Assembly (NCBI RefSeq): GCF_000471905.2
Contig: NW_006499973.1
Location: forward strand, 830,174-894,173
Direction: 5' to 3'
Source of the DNA: Amborella trichopoda
Lineage: Eukaryota; Streptophyta; Magnoliopsida; Amborellales; Amborellaceae
Length of the DNA stretch: 64,000 bases
Position 1 is the stretch's first letter, and every line of letters begins with the position of its first letter. A program made the position numbers and the translations under genes. The notes beneath the pieces are model-generated. The model saw only the letters and a program-made list of their open reading frames with translations. It was not told the origin of the DNA and made no database searches. Positions 20,236 through 31,618 of this stretch are shown in pieces.

Positions 20236-22543
20236 AAATGTTCAAACATTTTTAGGTGATATAATTATAAATTTTCCTTTTTGAATTTAAATCAAAATCA
20301 ATATAATTATGAAGGGTAAACCATTTTATTTATAATATCACCACAATAATAAAATAGTAAAATATTATTTTTATAATTTTATAATTCACATTATAATGAT
20401 AATTAAAATTTAAATTTCACACACACACACACTTATTATTTTTGTTTAAACATTAGGCATTACAATTATTTCAACTTAATTTCTATTATGTTGTTAATAT
20501 ATTAATTATAATAATAAAAAACATGAAATCTATGAGTTTTTTACTCCATTAAATTAAAATGGATAATTATTTTTATCACACCATTTGAAATAATTTTTTG
20601 CTAAAAAGCAAGAAATATAATAAAAATCTAATTTCACCTTGAGCAAAAAATACTTCCTAAATTAATAAATATGTTTAACTTGTGAAATAAAAATTATATT
20701 TCTTTAAGTATTTTGATATTTTCACATTTATCAATCCATTATATAAATATGAAATCCCAATTAGGGCAACACATTTGACATTCATTTGGATGAGAGAGCT
20801 AACGAACCTCAGGGCCATGGGGTTATAATAAACATATAGGCTAGGTAACATGACTCACAATAGATGTGAGCAGTGATAATCACTATAGAGATTAAAAATA
20901 TAGAGAACAATACTATATGGTTATATAGCTGGTATCATAGGAGTCATATGATTATAGCCATAATTATGATTGTTAATGTCATTGTTGGACATAGATGGAG
21001 AGAGCGGTTTTCACCACATTCAATTAATTGAAGTTTACATCCCTATTTTTCTTTCATGACCGTCTATGATGGTTCATAACATCGCCATTGTAGGGTTGTG
21101 ATGGAGATGTAAATCATATCACACAAAAGATAATTTATAAAAACTACTTGGTATTGAGAGAGTGTGTGAGTATCTAAGGCAAACAGAGAACGTTAAGAAT
21201 TTGGAAATCAGAATTTTCCACTCATTCCATCACTATGAATTTTTAGCTATGTAATCCGATAAGTAAGAATTTAGTTTTCTTACTTAAAATTTTGATTTTC
21301 AAATTCAAAGTTGACTAAAGATATAGAAAATCCCAATTCATCAAGTGGCTTTGTGATTATGAATTTCGGATATCCCGAGTAAGGGAAAAATTGAAAAAGT
21401 AAAATAAAAAGAGTGCTAAAAGGGATAACTCCTAATACACAGAAACTAGGTTAAAATTGTTAGAAATATGGCCTATCCGGCTTTTTTTATTCGGGGGGAT
21501 ATATTTTTCAATAATGATATAAAAGCCATATTGTATAGTATATTTGAAATATCATGTGGTTCATATACCAGGATTCATTTTGGAGCTTTTATAGGATATT
21601 GCATCGGAGGGAATACCCAATGTCATTTGAGGGAAAACCCAGTAATGTGTTTACATTCTTTTTAAGAATTTTTTTTTATATTATAGATGTACAAAATTAT
21701 TTAATTGTTTAAATGTCTCTTATCAAATTGTAGGGATGTTTGGATGACATCCTATTATGTGAGTCATAATTGCACTAATAACATGTTTAGCTTATTATAT
21801 AGAATTAATAGTTTGGTGACAACTTGTTAAATCCTCATTGGCTGCACTTAAGGGAATTAAGACAGAAATTATACTTGGATCTCAACTCCTACAGATCATG
21901 AATATGAGAATTACAAAAGATGGTTCTCTGTAAAAAGATGTTAACTCCTCAAGTAAAAGAATATAGAGAATGATGTAAACTTGGTGAAGGAGATTCACCA
22001 AGAGGACTCTCAAGGTAGCTTGCAACCGGATGGCTTGATCTATAGGTTTTGGTATGGAACCTTAAGTCCCTCGTGTGATTTAAGGATAGATCCGAGTAAG
22101 TTGTTTACTGATTTTATTTATTTATTTATTTATTTTCATTATTGGGACTAACAATAACAATAAGCAAAGTCCCCTCTCACTTAATGTATGAAATAGACCT
22201 TAAAAAATCACATTATAATAAGAATTGTGCACTCTGCTAGTAAAAGTAAAGGTGGGGCTGGTTGGCTGATTTACTAATAGAACCGGTCAATTCATAGGGG
22301 AACCCGCTTGCTCCCGATATATGGTAGTAACCAGACCAGCTGTACCGATTCTTTATTCTAATCAAGCTATTTTGATCTAAATCGACTATTTCTAAAGGGC
22401 AAGCTTTCTATACTTCCCCTAATGTAAAGTAGTATGCATGTGCGTTACACGTGATATTTAATATTAATCACTAAAACATATTTATCATTGAATAATATTT
22501 CAAATAAAATATTTATAGGTTTAATATTATCTATTTTTCTTCT
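20236..22543. other. Long AT-rich intergenic stretch
   Basis: No convincing reading frame, RNA gene or repeat structure. A 65-codon open stretch at 21,468-21,665 has no recognised relative. A (CA)n run lies at 20,418-20,431 and a (TTTA)n run near 22,115-22,135. Confidence 0.5.
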
Positions 22544-23523
22544 TTTCACGTAGCAAGGTTTTGTGTTTTCTTTTTTTAAGTTTTTCAATTACTTTTTGGG
22601 GACAAAAATTAGTTATAATAATAATATAATTACAAAATTCAAACAAAAAATAAATTATTTGTACTAATATCTAAATTTTATAATTATTATAGAAATATAT
22701 GTGTGTAATCGTACTTAGACTTCAGGGAATCAAGGAAAAATTATAAATGTAATATTCTAATAAGAATAAATTATTCTCACATAAATTTAATTTATTATTT
22801 ACTATACGTATAGTTACATTACATTATTTTACAATGTATTTATTACAAAATAATAAATATAAATATAATATGTATCATATTTATTCTCCAATCATGAACA
22901 TAAAGAGGAGAGAGAGTACACATGGAAAAGTAATAATTTTTTAAAGAATAAATTTTTTAAAATAATATTATTTGTAAGTACAATTATAGGATCTAATTAT
23001 AACGGTAACATTCTAATAAAAATAAATTACTTTTACTAATACTTACTTTTTATAATTATTATATAATCTTTCACACAGCAAGGTTTTTTGTTTTATTTTT
23101 TTTTATTTTTTGAATTACTTTTTGGGGACAAAAATTAGTTATAATTATAGTATAATTATAAGATTCTAACAAAAATAAATTATTTTTACCAATATCTAAT
23201 TTTTATAATTATTATAGAAATAATAATTATAAAATTTGTACTTAGACTTGAGGGAATCAAGGAAAATTATAAATATAATATTCTAATAAGAATAAATTAT
23301 TCTACTTAAATTTAATTTATTATTTATTATAATTATAATAATCTTGAAGATAATAGGGAGAGAGAGAGAGAGAGAGAGTATGCATGAAATAATAATAAAT
23401 TAAAAATTTTAAAATAATAAAATTTGTAATTACAATTCTAGAATCTAATTATAATGGTATCATTCTAATAAAAATAAACTATTCTTACTAATACCTACTT
23501 TTTACAATTATTATAGAAATACA
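22544..23523. repeat. Tandem duplication of a ~525-bp AT-rich unit
   Basis: Copy 1 (22,544-23,068) and copy 2 (23,069-23,523, shortened) share GCAAGGTTTTxTGTTTT, TTGAATTACTTTTTGGGGAC, AAAAATTAGTTATAAT, GGGAATCAAGGAAAA, a GA-rich patch (22,905-22,917; 23,349-23,379) and TACTTTTTAxAATTATTATA in the same order. Copies differ by many small indels, so it is an old event. Non-coding. Confidence 0.85.
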
Positions 23524-24265
23524 ATACAAGAAACTCATCCAAAACACGATAGCATATTGATTTCTTAAATTCAAATCCTATGCAGATTGAATTTTAAATA
23601 ACAGGAGTCAGAGATAGAGCAACTCTCTCTCTAAGAGAAGGCCATCATCATTTAGGATTCAAAGTCCTTGACACCCTCATATGATCTAGTAATATAACCA
23701 TCATTCGTATTACACAATCACATAAAGAAAAAAATTCATTGTCCACAGTAACATGCGAACCAGTCGAGAACAACCAAAACAATAGAAGAACATGCAAAGT
23801 CCAAAGTAGCTACCTACACTTAAGATTGCCTACACTTAAGATTTATTTAAGAAACCATTTAAAACAAAATTCTAGGGCATTAGATATGACCAAGATGCTC
23901 ACAAAGCCAAATGAATAGGAAATATTAAGGAACACAACTTAAATCTTAAATACTTGCAAAAGGACTCTAACAGAAAAAGTTATTGGGTGAAAAAAAAGAT
24001 TGAACATTAAGAATAATCAAAAAAATTATGCAATACAAGCTGCATTACCTTTGGATGGGTGGGTCGCAATAAAATTAATGGTTTCCCATACAGCAAAGTC
24101 TAGTGAGATAGTAACCAAAAAGATTCTTTACCTACAATGAATTACAAATGAGAAATCAGTAGAGTAGGGGAGAATTTGAGAAAACCGCAGAGAGAAGAGA
24201 GAAATTTAAGATGATGATATAAATAAGAGGGAGAGTGTGGGAGAGATAAATTTAGAGAGGGAGAG
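23524..24265. other. Intergenic with GA-rich right edge
   Basis: No gene recognised. The last ~100 bp (24,165-24,265) are rich in GAGAGA, like the sequence that follows the LINE at 58,700-58,990. This suggests the LINE entered a pre-existing GA-rich tract. Confidence 0.45.
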
Positions 24266-24279
24266 AGACTTCCAATCCT

Positions 24280-25097
24280 TTGGTTGTTTATCCATTGGTT
24301 ATTGTGTTGGTTGAGGAGGATGCAGATCGACAGTTGCTGGAAGAAGGAGAAATTGCACCGGATCCTCTGGAGGAGGTGGAAGCAGATGTTCCTATCCTGG
24401 AGGAAGGAAAAATTGCACTAGATCCTCTAGAGGAGTTGGAAGCAAATGTTCCTGTCCTGGAGGAGGATCATCAGGAAATGAACATGGCATTGGTGGTTGC
24501 TGATGAATATCCTCCTCTCAACATCCTTCCTCAAGATTACCGTCCGCTAATGCTTCATTTTACGGTTGATAAACCGCAGGAGATGGTGGTTGAGGAGAAT
24601 TCAGTGACGGAGGCTCCTGTTGATCCTGAAGTCCATAAAATTAGTACCTTGAATTTCTGATTGTGGTATGGATTTCAATGTCCCGATTGGAGTGGTTTTT
24701 TAGAAAATTATTGCTACGAAGAAATTGGATAAGCTAGAGATGACTGCAAAGAAGAAGCTGGAGCAGAAAGATGTGGAGATTGATCGAAATGTGCAGGCTG
24801 AGGATGTCGTGCAAAATACACCTCCTGCTGGACGGGGTAAAGTGAAAAGCAAAGGCAAGGGTGTGGTTAAAGGCATCAGGTCTTCTGCATGTCTGCATGC
24901 CCGTGGAAGGATTCCCCTGAATGTTGTGGCTAGAGGTGTCGTTATATCCGATGATCAGGTGATTGAGGCCAGCTCTGATTCCTCAGCTGGAGATGGGATG
25001 CTGGGTGATAGCCTTGAAGAAGCAATGCTCATGGAAGAAGACTATTTTGGTTCGTTCAGGGATGGGTCCAGGTTCATCCTCTGTTCCCCCCTTCTAA
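24280..25097 (+). pseudogene. LINE ORF1-like C-terminal region (uncertain)
   Basis: Two open stretches (24,280-24,660 and 24,725-25,097) precede the endonuclease. The first encodes a very acidic, Leu/Glu/Pro-rich segment in which a ~66-bp unit is repeated in tandem (LEEGEIAPDPLEEVEADVPI then LEEGKIALDPLEELEANVPV). The second is Lys-rich then Ser/Asp-rich. I see neither the DUF4283-type domain nor the zinc knuckle expected of plant LINE ORF1, so either only its C-terminal linker remains or this is the non-conserved N-terminus of ORF2. Confidence 0.5.
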
Positions 25098-25662
25098 TGA
25101 ATATTATGTCTTGGAATGTGCGAGGTTTGGGTGACCTCAAATGAAAAAGAGATGTCTTGTTTTTTGTTTCTAAATTTAGACCGTCAATTTTAATTCTATA
25201 GGAAACTAAACTTCCTTGTCCCAATTTGTCTGGTATCCGGGAAGTTTGGGGACCTGGCTCTGTCAGTTTTGTGGGGATTTCTGCTGTTGGGGCTGCTGGG
25301 GGACTGTGGATTCGCTGGGATCCTACAGTTCTGCAATTTTTTTGTGTGGTGGAAAAGCTAATTTTATGTTAGTTGGTTTTCTGGGCCCCCTTCCCGATTT
25401 TAAATGGGGTTTAATGAATGTCTATGGCCCTCATGTTTCTGCTCTTAAAGATATTTTTATCAGTGAGATGTCAGACGTACTTCACTCTTTTTATTATCTG
25501 ACTTGTTTGGGGAGGGATTTTAATTTTACTAGATAGTCGGATGAAAGTAATAATGGTGGTGTTGTTGTGCATGCTATGCATCTCTTTAATTGGTTCATTG
25601 AGGTTCATGCTTTGATTTATCTGCCAATTTCTAGCTCTGCCTTTACTTGGACCAATGGGAGT
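25098..25662 (+). pseudogene. LINE ORF2 endonuclease domain, 5' portion
   Basis: Opens MNIMSWNVRGLGDLK, the standard start of the apurinic-type endonuclease that nicks target DNA for LINE insertion. It continues in changing frames: ETKLPCPNLSG (catalytic Glu region), GGLWIRWDP, NVYGPH, GRDFNFTR and AFTWTNGS. A TGA stop follows DLK at 25,141, and a TAG follows FTR. At 25,658-25,662 the coding sequence is broken by the Tekay element. Across the insertion the frame would resume at 55,099 with SMSKLDRFL, the expected next motif. Confidence 0.85.
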
Positions 25663-28600
25663 AGTAAGGACCGAGACTTTTTCAAATTGAAGAGATCGCG
25701 CACGACAGTGATGAGACACATGCGGCAATGAAGAGACGAAGAAGCAGTAAGAACGCGTGCGGCGGTAAGAGCGCATGACAGTGAGAGCATGCTGTAGTGA
25801 GAGCACGCGACAGTGAGAAACAGTAAGAACGTACACGACGGTAAGAGCGCGCGGCAGTGAGAGCGCACAACAGTAAGAGACAGAAGAAAAAGAGAGCGCC
25901 GTCGTGTGCAATGCCGCTGAGCGTGAGGGTCTCAGCTACCGTGTGCAACACTACTGAGCCTATGCTTGTCCCTTGGATGCCATTTGTCTATTGCATGTTG
26001 CCTTGCATGCCATTTGTTCAATTTCATGATACTATGAATGCCACTTAACAATTTCGAGCTGCCACCTCCCCCTCTTAGCATACTTAAACCCCTTCTTTTC
26101 TCTCCCAAGCCTTTGTTCTTCCTCTCACTCTTGAGGACCCATTCTCAACACTTAGAGTTGCCACCCCTTGGAGCCATTGTTCAAGAGCTTGGGACTTAAC
26201 TGTGTGGGGAATTTTGGGATACATTTGAGTACAAGTAAGTGGATCTAACACTCATGTTTACTTGATTTTGATTGAAGCATGAAATTATGTATTGAATAGG
26301 TATGATTTTGAGGGGGGGATGTGGCTGCATGCTAGTGAGTTTATACTTGTTTTTGCCTTGTTTTTATAGGATTGTAGTCATCATTGGCATGATGAATTGA
26401 GCACTAAAATTAATTATGTTGGTTATGAAAATCTATGAAAAGGTAACACTGTGTATCTAATTTAAGATGAAATTTTTTTTATGTTGATGTCCATTTTAGT
26501 TTTGAAGTTATTGATCATCCTATGATGTATGCCAAAGTTTTGATGAGAAATTCCAGGAACTCTACATGATTTGTCACTGAACTGTTCACTAATCAAATGG
26601 TATCCAAATGACTTCAAACAACTTTTAATTGAAATATGGTTGTGTCTATTTCAAACTTAGTTTTTAAACTCTGCTGAAATTTGATATGGCTTGAGAATTA
26701 TGCCTCTGTTTGTATGGACACATCACTATTCTCAGTTGCAGTAATTTCCAGAACTGTTGCTCATTTTCCACTAAACTGTTTACTAATCAAATATATCCAA
26801 ATGACTTTAAACGACTTTTAATTGAAGGATGGATGTGTCTATGTTAAATTTGGTTTGGAAACCATGTCGAAATTCCTAGTAATTTAGACGTTATGCCTCT
26901 GTTTGTATAGACATGTCATTGTTATCAGTTGAAGTAGTTTCTAGAGCAGTTGCTCATTTTTGCAATGAAATTTTGACAGTGTGTCCAAATGACTTTAAAA
27001 TACTTTAATATAGATGTGTCTAATTAATGTTTGGTTTTGGAACCATGTTGAAATTCCTTATAGTTTGGAATTTATGCCCTGTTTGCATGTACATGCCACT
27101 GTTATAAGTTGCAGTAAAATTCCAGAATACTTATGTGTTTTATAAGAGACTGTTCACTGACCAATATGTCTCCGATTAAGGCTAAACTACCTTTAAATAA
27201 AAGGTATATTAATCTATTTTCAAATTGGTTTTGGGGCCATGACAAAACTCTTCATGGGTTGGAAGTTATGCCAAATTTTCTAACAGGTTATCTTACTGAA
27301 ATCTCTGTCATGTTATAAATTACTGAATATGCCTAGTTGGAATGAATGAATGCTTATGATATAGTGAATGCTCATGAACTCTTGAATAATTGTACTTAGT
27401 CATGCTTGAGCATGAATGAATAAATGCTTATGAGATATGCATGTGCGTGGTTGTAATAAGACATGCCTATGATAAGAATGTGATGTGTAAACACTACGCA
27501 ATGGTACATCCATCGGTGGTGGATCTGATATGATAAGAATGTGATATGAAACACTATGCAATGGGATATCCATTGGTAGTGAGATATGAGATACGAAGAC
27601 TACTGAATGAGGCACTACGTAATGAGTCATCTTTTGTGATATAATTTGATTTGATTTTTATGTCGGCAATTAAGATCTTCCCCTGACTCCCAATGATAGG
27701 AAAGGAGTTAGGATGTGAATATGAATGTTTGGGAGGATCGCTCCCCCCAAATCTTTATGGGCACTACTCATTAGGTTACCCATTGGTAGTGTAACACCCT
27801 CTTGCCAAAAAGGCATAGGGAGATGGTCGTGTCTTGCAAGGCCACTGCCTATCAAAAGCCCCAAAGCATGTCGGGGATTGTGTATGCGAAGACATTACAA
27901 AATGGGTCCTCCATTTGTCATTGTCTTATCTCTTGAGTCTGGGTAGAAGTCCCAAGTAGCAAGATTGACTTGAGTTCTACTTCAGAAGTAAGCGACTCTT
28001 GAATTGCTTATATGCACTATGTGTTTTGCGTACATTACTAATATCTTATTTTGATGAAAAGATGTGGCAGTCTGTTAGCTCATGTGATGTATTTTATTCT
28101 AACATCTGATTTATATTTCTTCCACCATTGCTAGGATTTGTGATACATGGCTCCATGTTGTAACACCTGTATGAATTTTGGACAATGTTTATGAATATCA
28201 TTGTATAGGCCGGAATACATGGTGTTGATTTATGTTCTGGGCTTTATAGCTCACCCCTTTGACTTTCTCTGTGTAGAGTTATAACCTACGTTTTCTGAGA
28301 GTGGGCGGCTAGGCACTCGAGGGGCTGGCAGTTGAAGTTTTGGGCTTGCCGAGAGAAGCTTTATCTAGACTATAGGTGTTGGTTGGCGGTGGTCATCTAG
28401 TTGTTTTGCTTGAAGTCTTATATATTTTGATGTTGGGCCCGTAGCGCCTTGGACATGTTTTTAATAAAAGTTTTGGAGCCTGTATTTATATAAGTTGGTT
28501 TTTATTTGTCTAGTTTTTTGAACCTATGTGCATGGTTTTTGTTTTTTTTCTTTCGTGATTTGATTTGATTCCGCCTTCTAAAAAGCATTGAGCGCACTTC

Positions 28601-28690
28601 CACTTGAGTGGCATTCGCTACATCGGGTCGCGATCTCGCACTGTCTCCCTCCGACTAGTATGGTAGGGGTCAAGGGGCAGGGTCGTATCA
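25663..28690 (+). repeat. Tekay 5' LTR (~3.03 kb)
   Basis: Collinear with 51,995-55,093. The canonical TGTTGTAAGG start has decayed to AGTAAGG; the inner end reads GTCGTATCA. The first 250 bp hold a degenerate GTGAGAGCGCGCGxCxGTAAGAGCGC array (25,690-25,900). The middle is a ~190-bp tandem repeat. The 27,460-27,620 segment has a ~65-bp repeat containing CACTAxGCAATGGxxCATCC. Reading frames inside are products of the repeats. Confidence 0.9.
26550..27310. repeat. Four tandem ~190-bp units inside the Tekay LTR
   Basis: Units start near 26,550, 26,749, 26,937 and 27,118. Shared words, in order: TTCCAGAACT, CACTGAACTGTTCACTAATCAAAT, CCAAATGACTT, CACTTTTAATTGAA, GATGTGTCTA, GGAACCATGTxGAAATTCC, GTTATGCCTCTGTTTGTAT, GACATGxCACTGTT. 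The same array is in the other LTR at about 52,908-53,690, so it predates insertion. Confidence 0.85.
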
Positions 28691-28694
28691 GTTA

Positions 28695-28706
28695 TAGTAT
28701 CAGAGC
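28695..28706 (+). promoter_or_regulatory. Tekay primer binding site
   Basis: TAGTATCAGAGC, four bases after the LTR end, is the initiator-Met tRNA primer site TGGTATCAGAGC with one G-to-A change. Confidence 0.8.
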
Positions 28707-28804
28707 AGTCAGGATAGGATTCTTGGCCTAGAGAGTCTTAAAAGTGTCCTTAGGGTGGTTCTTTTGGATAAGTTAGTATCTGAGTGTTCCTGTTTTAGGT
28801 CAAG

Positions 28805-29820
28805 ATGACAAGGAGTCATGCCAACAATGCGAGTTCGAGTAATGAGAACACTGAAGCTTTAGGAGAATTATTCAAGACATTGGGGGCCATGACTCAGATG
28901 ATGAAAGATTCTATGCCGGCCCCATCTACCCTTGCCCAGACCAGACTCATAGTAGTCTAATTGAGAGATTTAGGAGGCTAGCACCTCTGGCATTCTCAGG
29001 CATGGGGGAGTAGAGAAAGCTGAGTGTTGGAAGAGGCAAGTGGAAAAGATATTCGAGGTATTGCATTACTCAAATGATCAAAAGGTTAGACTGTGAACCT
29101 TCATGCGGGAAGGGGATGCTGAATACTGATGGGGTTTAGTGAAGCAATCATGGGAAGAGTCACAGACCATGACGACTTGGGAGAATTTTCTGGAGGCTTT
29201 TAATAAGAAATATTTTCCTAACTCAGTCCGAGAGAGAAAAGAAGTAGAGTTCATTGACTGCAGTAAGGGAGATTATCAGTGGAATAGTATGCAACAAAAT
29301 TCGCAGAGCTCTTCCGTTACGTGCCACACATAATCAATACAGAGGTGCGTAAAACGAACAAGTTCGAGAGGGGCCTCAGGCCAGATATAAGAGGGAGAGT
29401 GATATCAGTTAACCTCAAGACCTTCTCCCCTGTAGTGGACCTTACTATGAAGATCGAAAGAGATTGTGAAGAAGCTCGGTTGAGGAAGGAAGGAAGAGTG
29501 GGGCCCACGCCGTCTGGGAATTTTAAAAGAAAGGCTCGACCACCTCCCAAGAGAGAGTTTAGGGGAAGGAACAATTAGAGCAATACCAAGATCTAAAAGA
29601 CCTTCCCAGGTGACGTAAGGGATAATCGGTGCCAGGCCTGCTCTTACTATGGGTTCAGAAACCATTATGGGGCCGAGTGTTATAAGAAGGTGAAATCATG
29701 TTTTCAATGTGGCAAGCCCGGCCACCTGCTCAAGGATTGTCTAGTAAAGGGGCCAGAGAACCGACCAAGGACTCAAGGTCGGGTGTTTGCACTCACAAAG
29801 CAAGAAGCCAAGACGTCTAC
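28805..29820 (+). pseudogene. Tekay gag
   Basis: The ATG at 28,805 opens MTRSHANNASSSNENTE, about 100 bp after the primer site. The frame is soon broken by stops. The recognisable gag core is WENFLEAFNKKYFPNSVRERK (29,178-29,240) followed after a shift by KFAELFRYVPHI and KTNKFERGLRPDIRGRV (to 29,400). A CCHC zinc knuckle, CFQCGKPGHLLKDC, lies at 29,699-29,740; in the family it packages element RNA. At least two frameshifts and several stops make it non-functional. Confidence 0.85.
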
Positions 29821-29836
29821 CTCTGTAATATGAGGT

Positions 29837-30103
29837 ATGATCTCTGACTGTGGTATGGAAGCTAGAATCTTAATTGACCATGGATCTTCTCATTCTTTTA
29901 TTGCACCTCACTTTGAAAGCCAGATAAATGCTAGACCTTCACTTCTTGACTGGTCATTGGCAGTATGCACACCTATGGGGGAATCTATTGAAACTGATAT
30001 AGTTTTTAAACAATGTGGGGTTTTGCTTGAAGAGTGTATTTTGCTTATAGACTTGATAGTTTTGAATGTTCAGAATTTTGATATTATTTTGGGCATGGAC
30101 TGA
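29837..30103 (+). pseudogene. Tekay aspartic protease
   Basis: Reads ARILIDHGSSHSFIAPHF then ending FDIILGMD. In the retropepsin family the active site is Asp-Ser/Thr-Gly (LIDSGSTHSF in Tekay); here the middle residue is His (GAC CAT GGA), so the catalytic triad looks damaged even though the frame is open for 88 codons. The expected WLSTHHA follow-on is present after a TGA where Trp is usual (…LGMD, stop, LSTHHA). Confidence 0.82.
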
Positions 30104-30321
30104 TTGTCCACACATCATGCTACAGTTAATTGTTATGATAAAATGGTGACTTTTAGGCACCTAAATCAGCTTGAGTTCCACTTTGTGGCATTAAGGATGC
30201 TCCCCCTTTACACCTTATCTCTGCCCTTCGGGCTTCTCGTCTTCTGGCTAAAAGATGCGTTGGGTACTTAGCCTACATAGTAGAGAATCGGAAGGTCCAG
30301 TCCAAGTTAGAAGAGATACCA

Positions 30322-31531
30322 ATGGTAAGAGAATACCCAGAAGTTTTCCTTGAGGTGTTGACCTCTTTGCCTCTAGTCAGGGAGCTAGAGTTCGAAATAG
30401 ATGTGGTCCCAGGTGCTTCTTCCATCTCCAAAGCCCCATATAGGATGGCCTCAATCGAATTAAAGGAGCTGAAAGAGCAATTGCAGGAATTGTTGGAGAA
30501 GGGGTTCATCCGACCCAAGGGTTCACCTGTTCTGTTTGTAAAGAAGAAAGATGGGTCCATGAGACTGTGTAAAGACAATAGGCAGTTGAATCAGATCACA
30601 GTAAAGAACAAATACCCCATGCATAGGATGTACAACCTCTTTGACCCGCTTCAAGGGGCCCAAGTATTCTCTAAGATTGATCTCCGGTCAGGCTATCACC
30701 AACTGCGGGTCAAGGAGGGATATGTTTCCAAGACCGCATTCAGAACCCGATACGGGCACTATGAGTTATTGGTAATGCCGTTTGGGGTGACCAATGCCCC
30801 AGCTGTTTTCATGGACCTGATGAATAGAATTTTCAGACCCCTTCTGGATTCTTTTGTTGTGATCTTCATAGATGATATTTTAGTGTATTCGAAGAGCCTA
30901 GAAGAGCATGAGCAGCATCTGAGAGTGGTCCTCCAGACTCTGAAGTCAGAAAATATGTATGCTAAGTTGAGCAAGAGTGAGTTTTTGGCTTCCGAGTGTG
31001 GCTTTCCTTGGGCACATTGTTTCTAAGGACGGGGTTGTAGTTCACCCTTATAAGATTGAGGCCAAACTTAAGTGGGGAAGGTCGACAAGTGTGACGAAGG
31101 TCTGTAGTTTTCTGGGATTAGCAGGTTACTATAAATACTTTGTCGAAGGATTTTCAAAGATAGCACTTCCTCTGACTCGCTTAACCCAAAAGGAAGTAAA
31201 ATTTACATGGTCAGATGATTGTGAGAAAAGTTTTCAAGAACTGAAGAAGAGACTGACTACGGCTTCGATATTGAGCTTGCCCAAAGGAAACGAGGACTTT
31301 GTGGTTTGCACCGATGCCTCTCATAAAGGGATTAGGTGTGTGCTTATGCAAAGAGAGAAGGTCATTGCTTATGCCTCCAGACAGTTAAAGCTGTATGAAC
31401 AAAATTATCCAACTCATGGCTTGGAGCTTGCGGATGTAGTGTTCGCCTTGAAAATCCGGAGACATTACCTCTATGGAACCCAATTTAAGGTATTTACAGA
31501 TAATAAGAGCCTCAAGTACTTGTTTTCTTAA
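30322..31531 (+). pseudogene. Tekay reverse transcriptase and RNase H
   Basis: The RT occupies an open stretch of 234 codons: [73 protein letters not shown] and the catalytic [11 protein letters not shown] with Phe-Ile-Asp-Asp at 30,865-30,876. A one-base frameshift near 31,000 moves the continuation ([14 protein letters not shown]) to another frame. RNase H follows: [16 protein letters not shown] (Asp), [16 protein letters not shown] (Glu), [14 protein letters not shown] (Asp). This is the best-preserved coding block of the element. Neighbouring protease and integrase lie in the same order as in any Ty3/gypsy pol. Confidence 0.92.
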
Positions 31532-31618
31532 AAGGAGTTAAATATGAGGCAAAGGAGATGAATGGATTTATTGAATGATTAAGATTGTACCATCAATTGC
31601 CACCTGGGCAAGACTAAT

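Noticed and set aside
25471..25951. Three overlapping minus-strand frames of 83-146 codons
   Set aside because: They are readings of the GCGCGCG/GTGAGAG array in the Tekay LTR. The other LTR shows similar spurious frames at 51,922-52,466.
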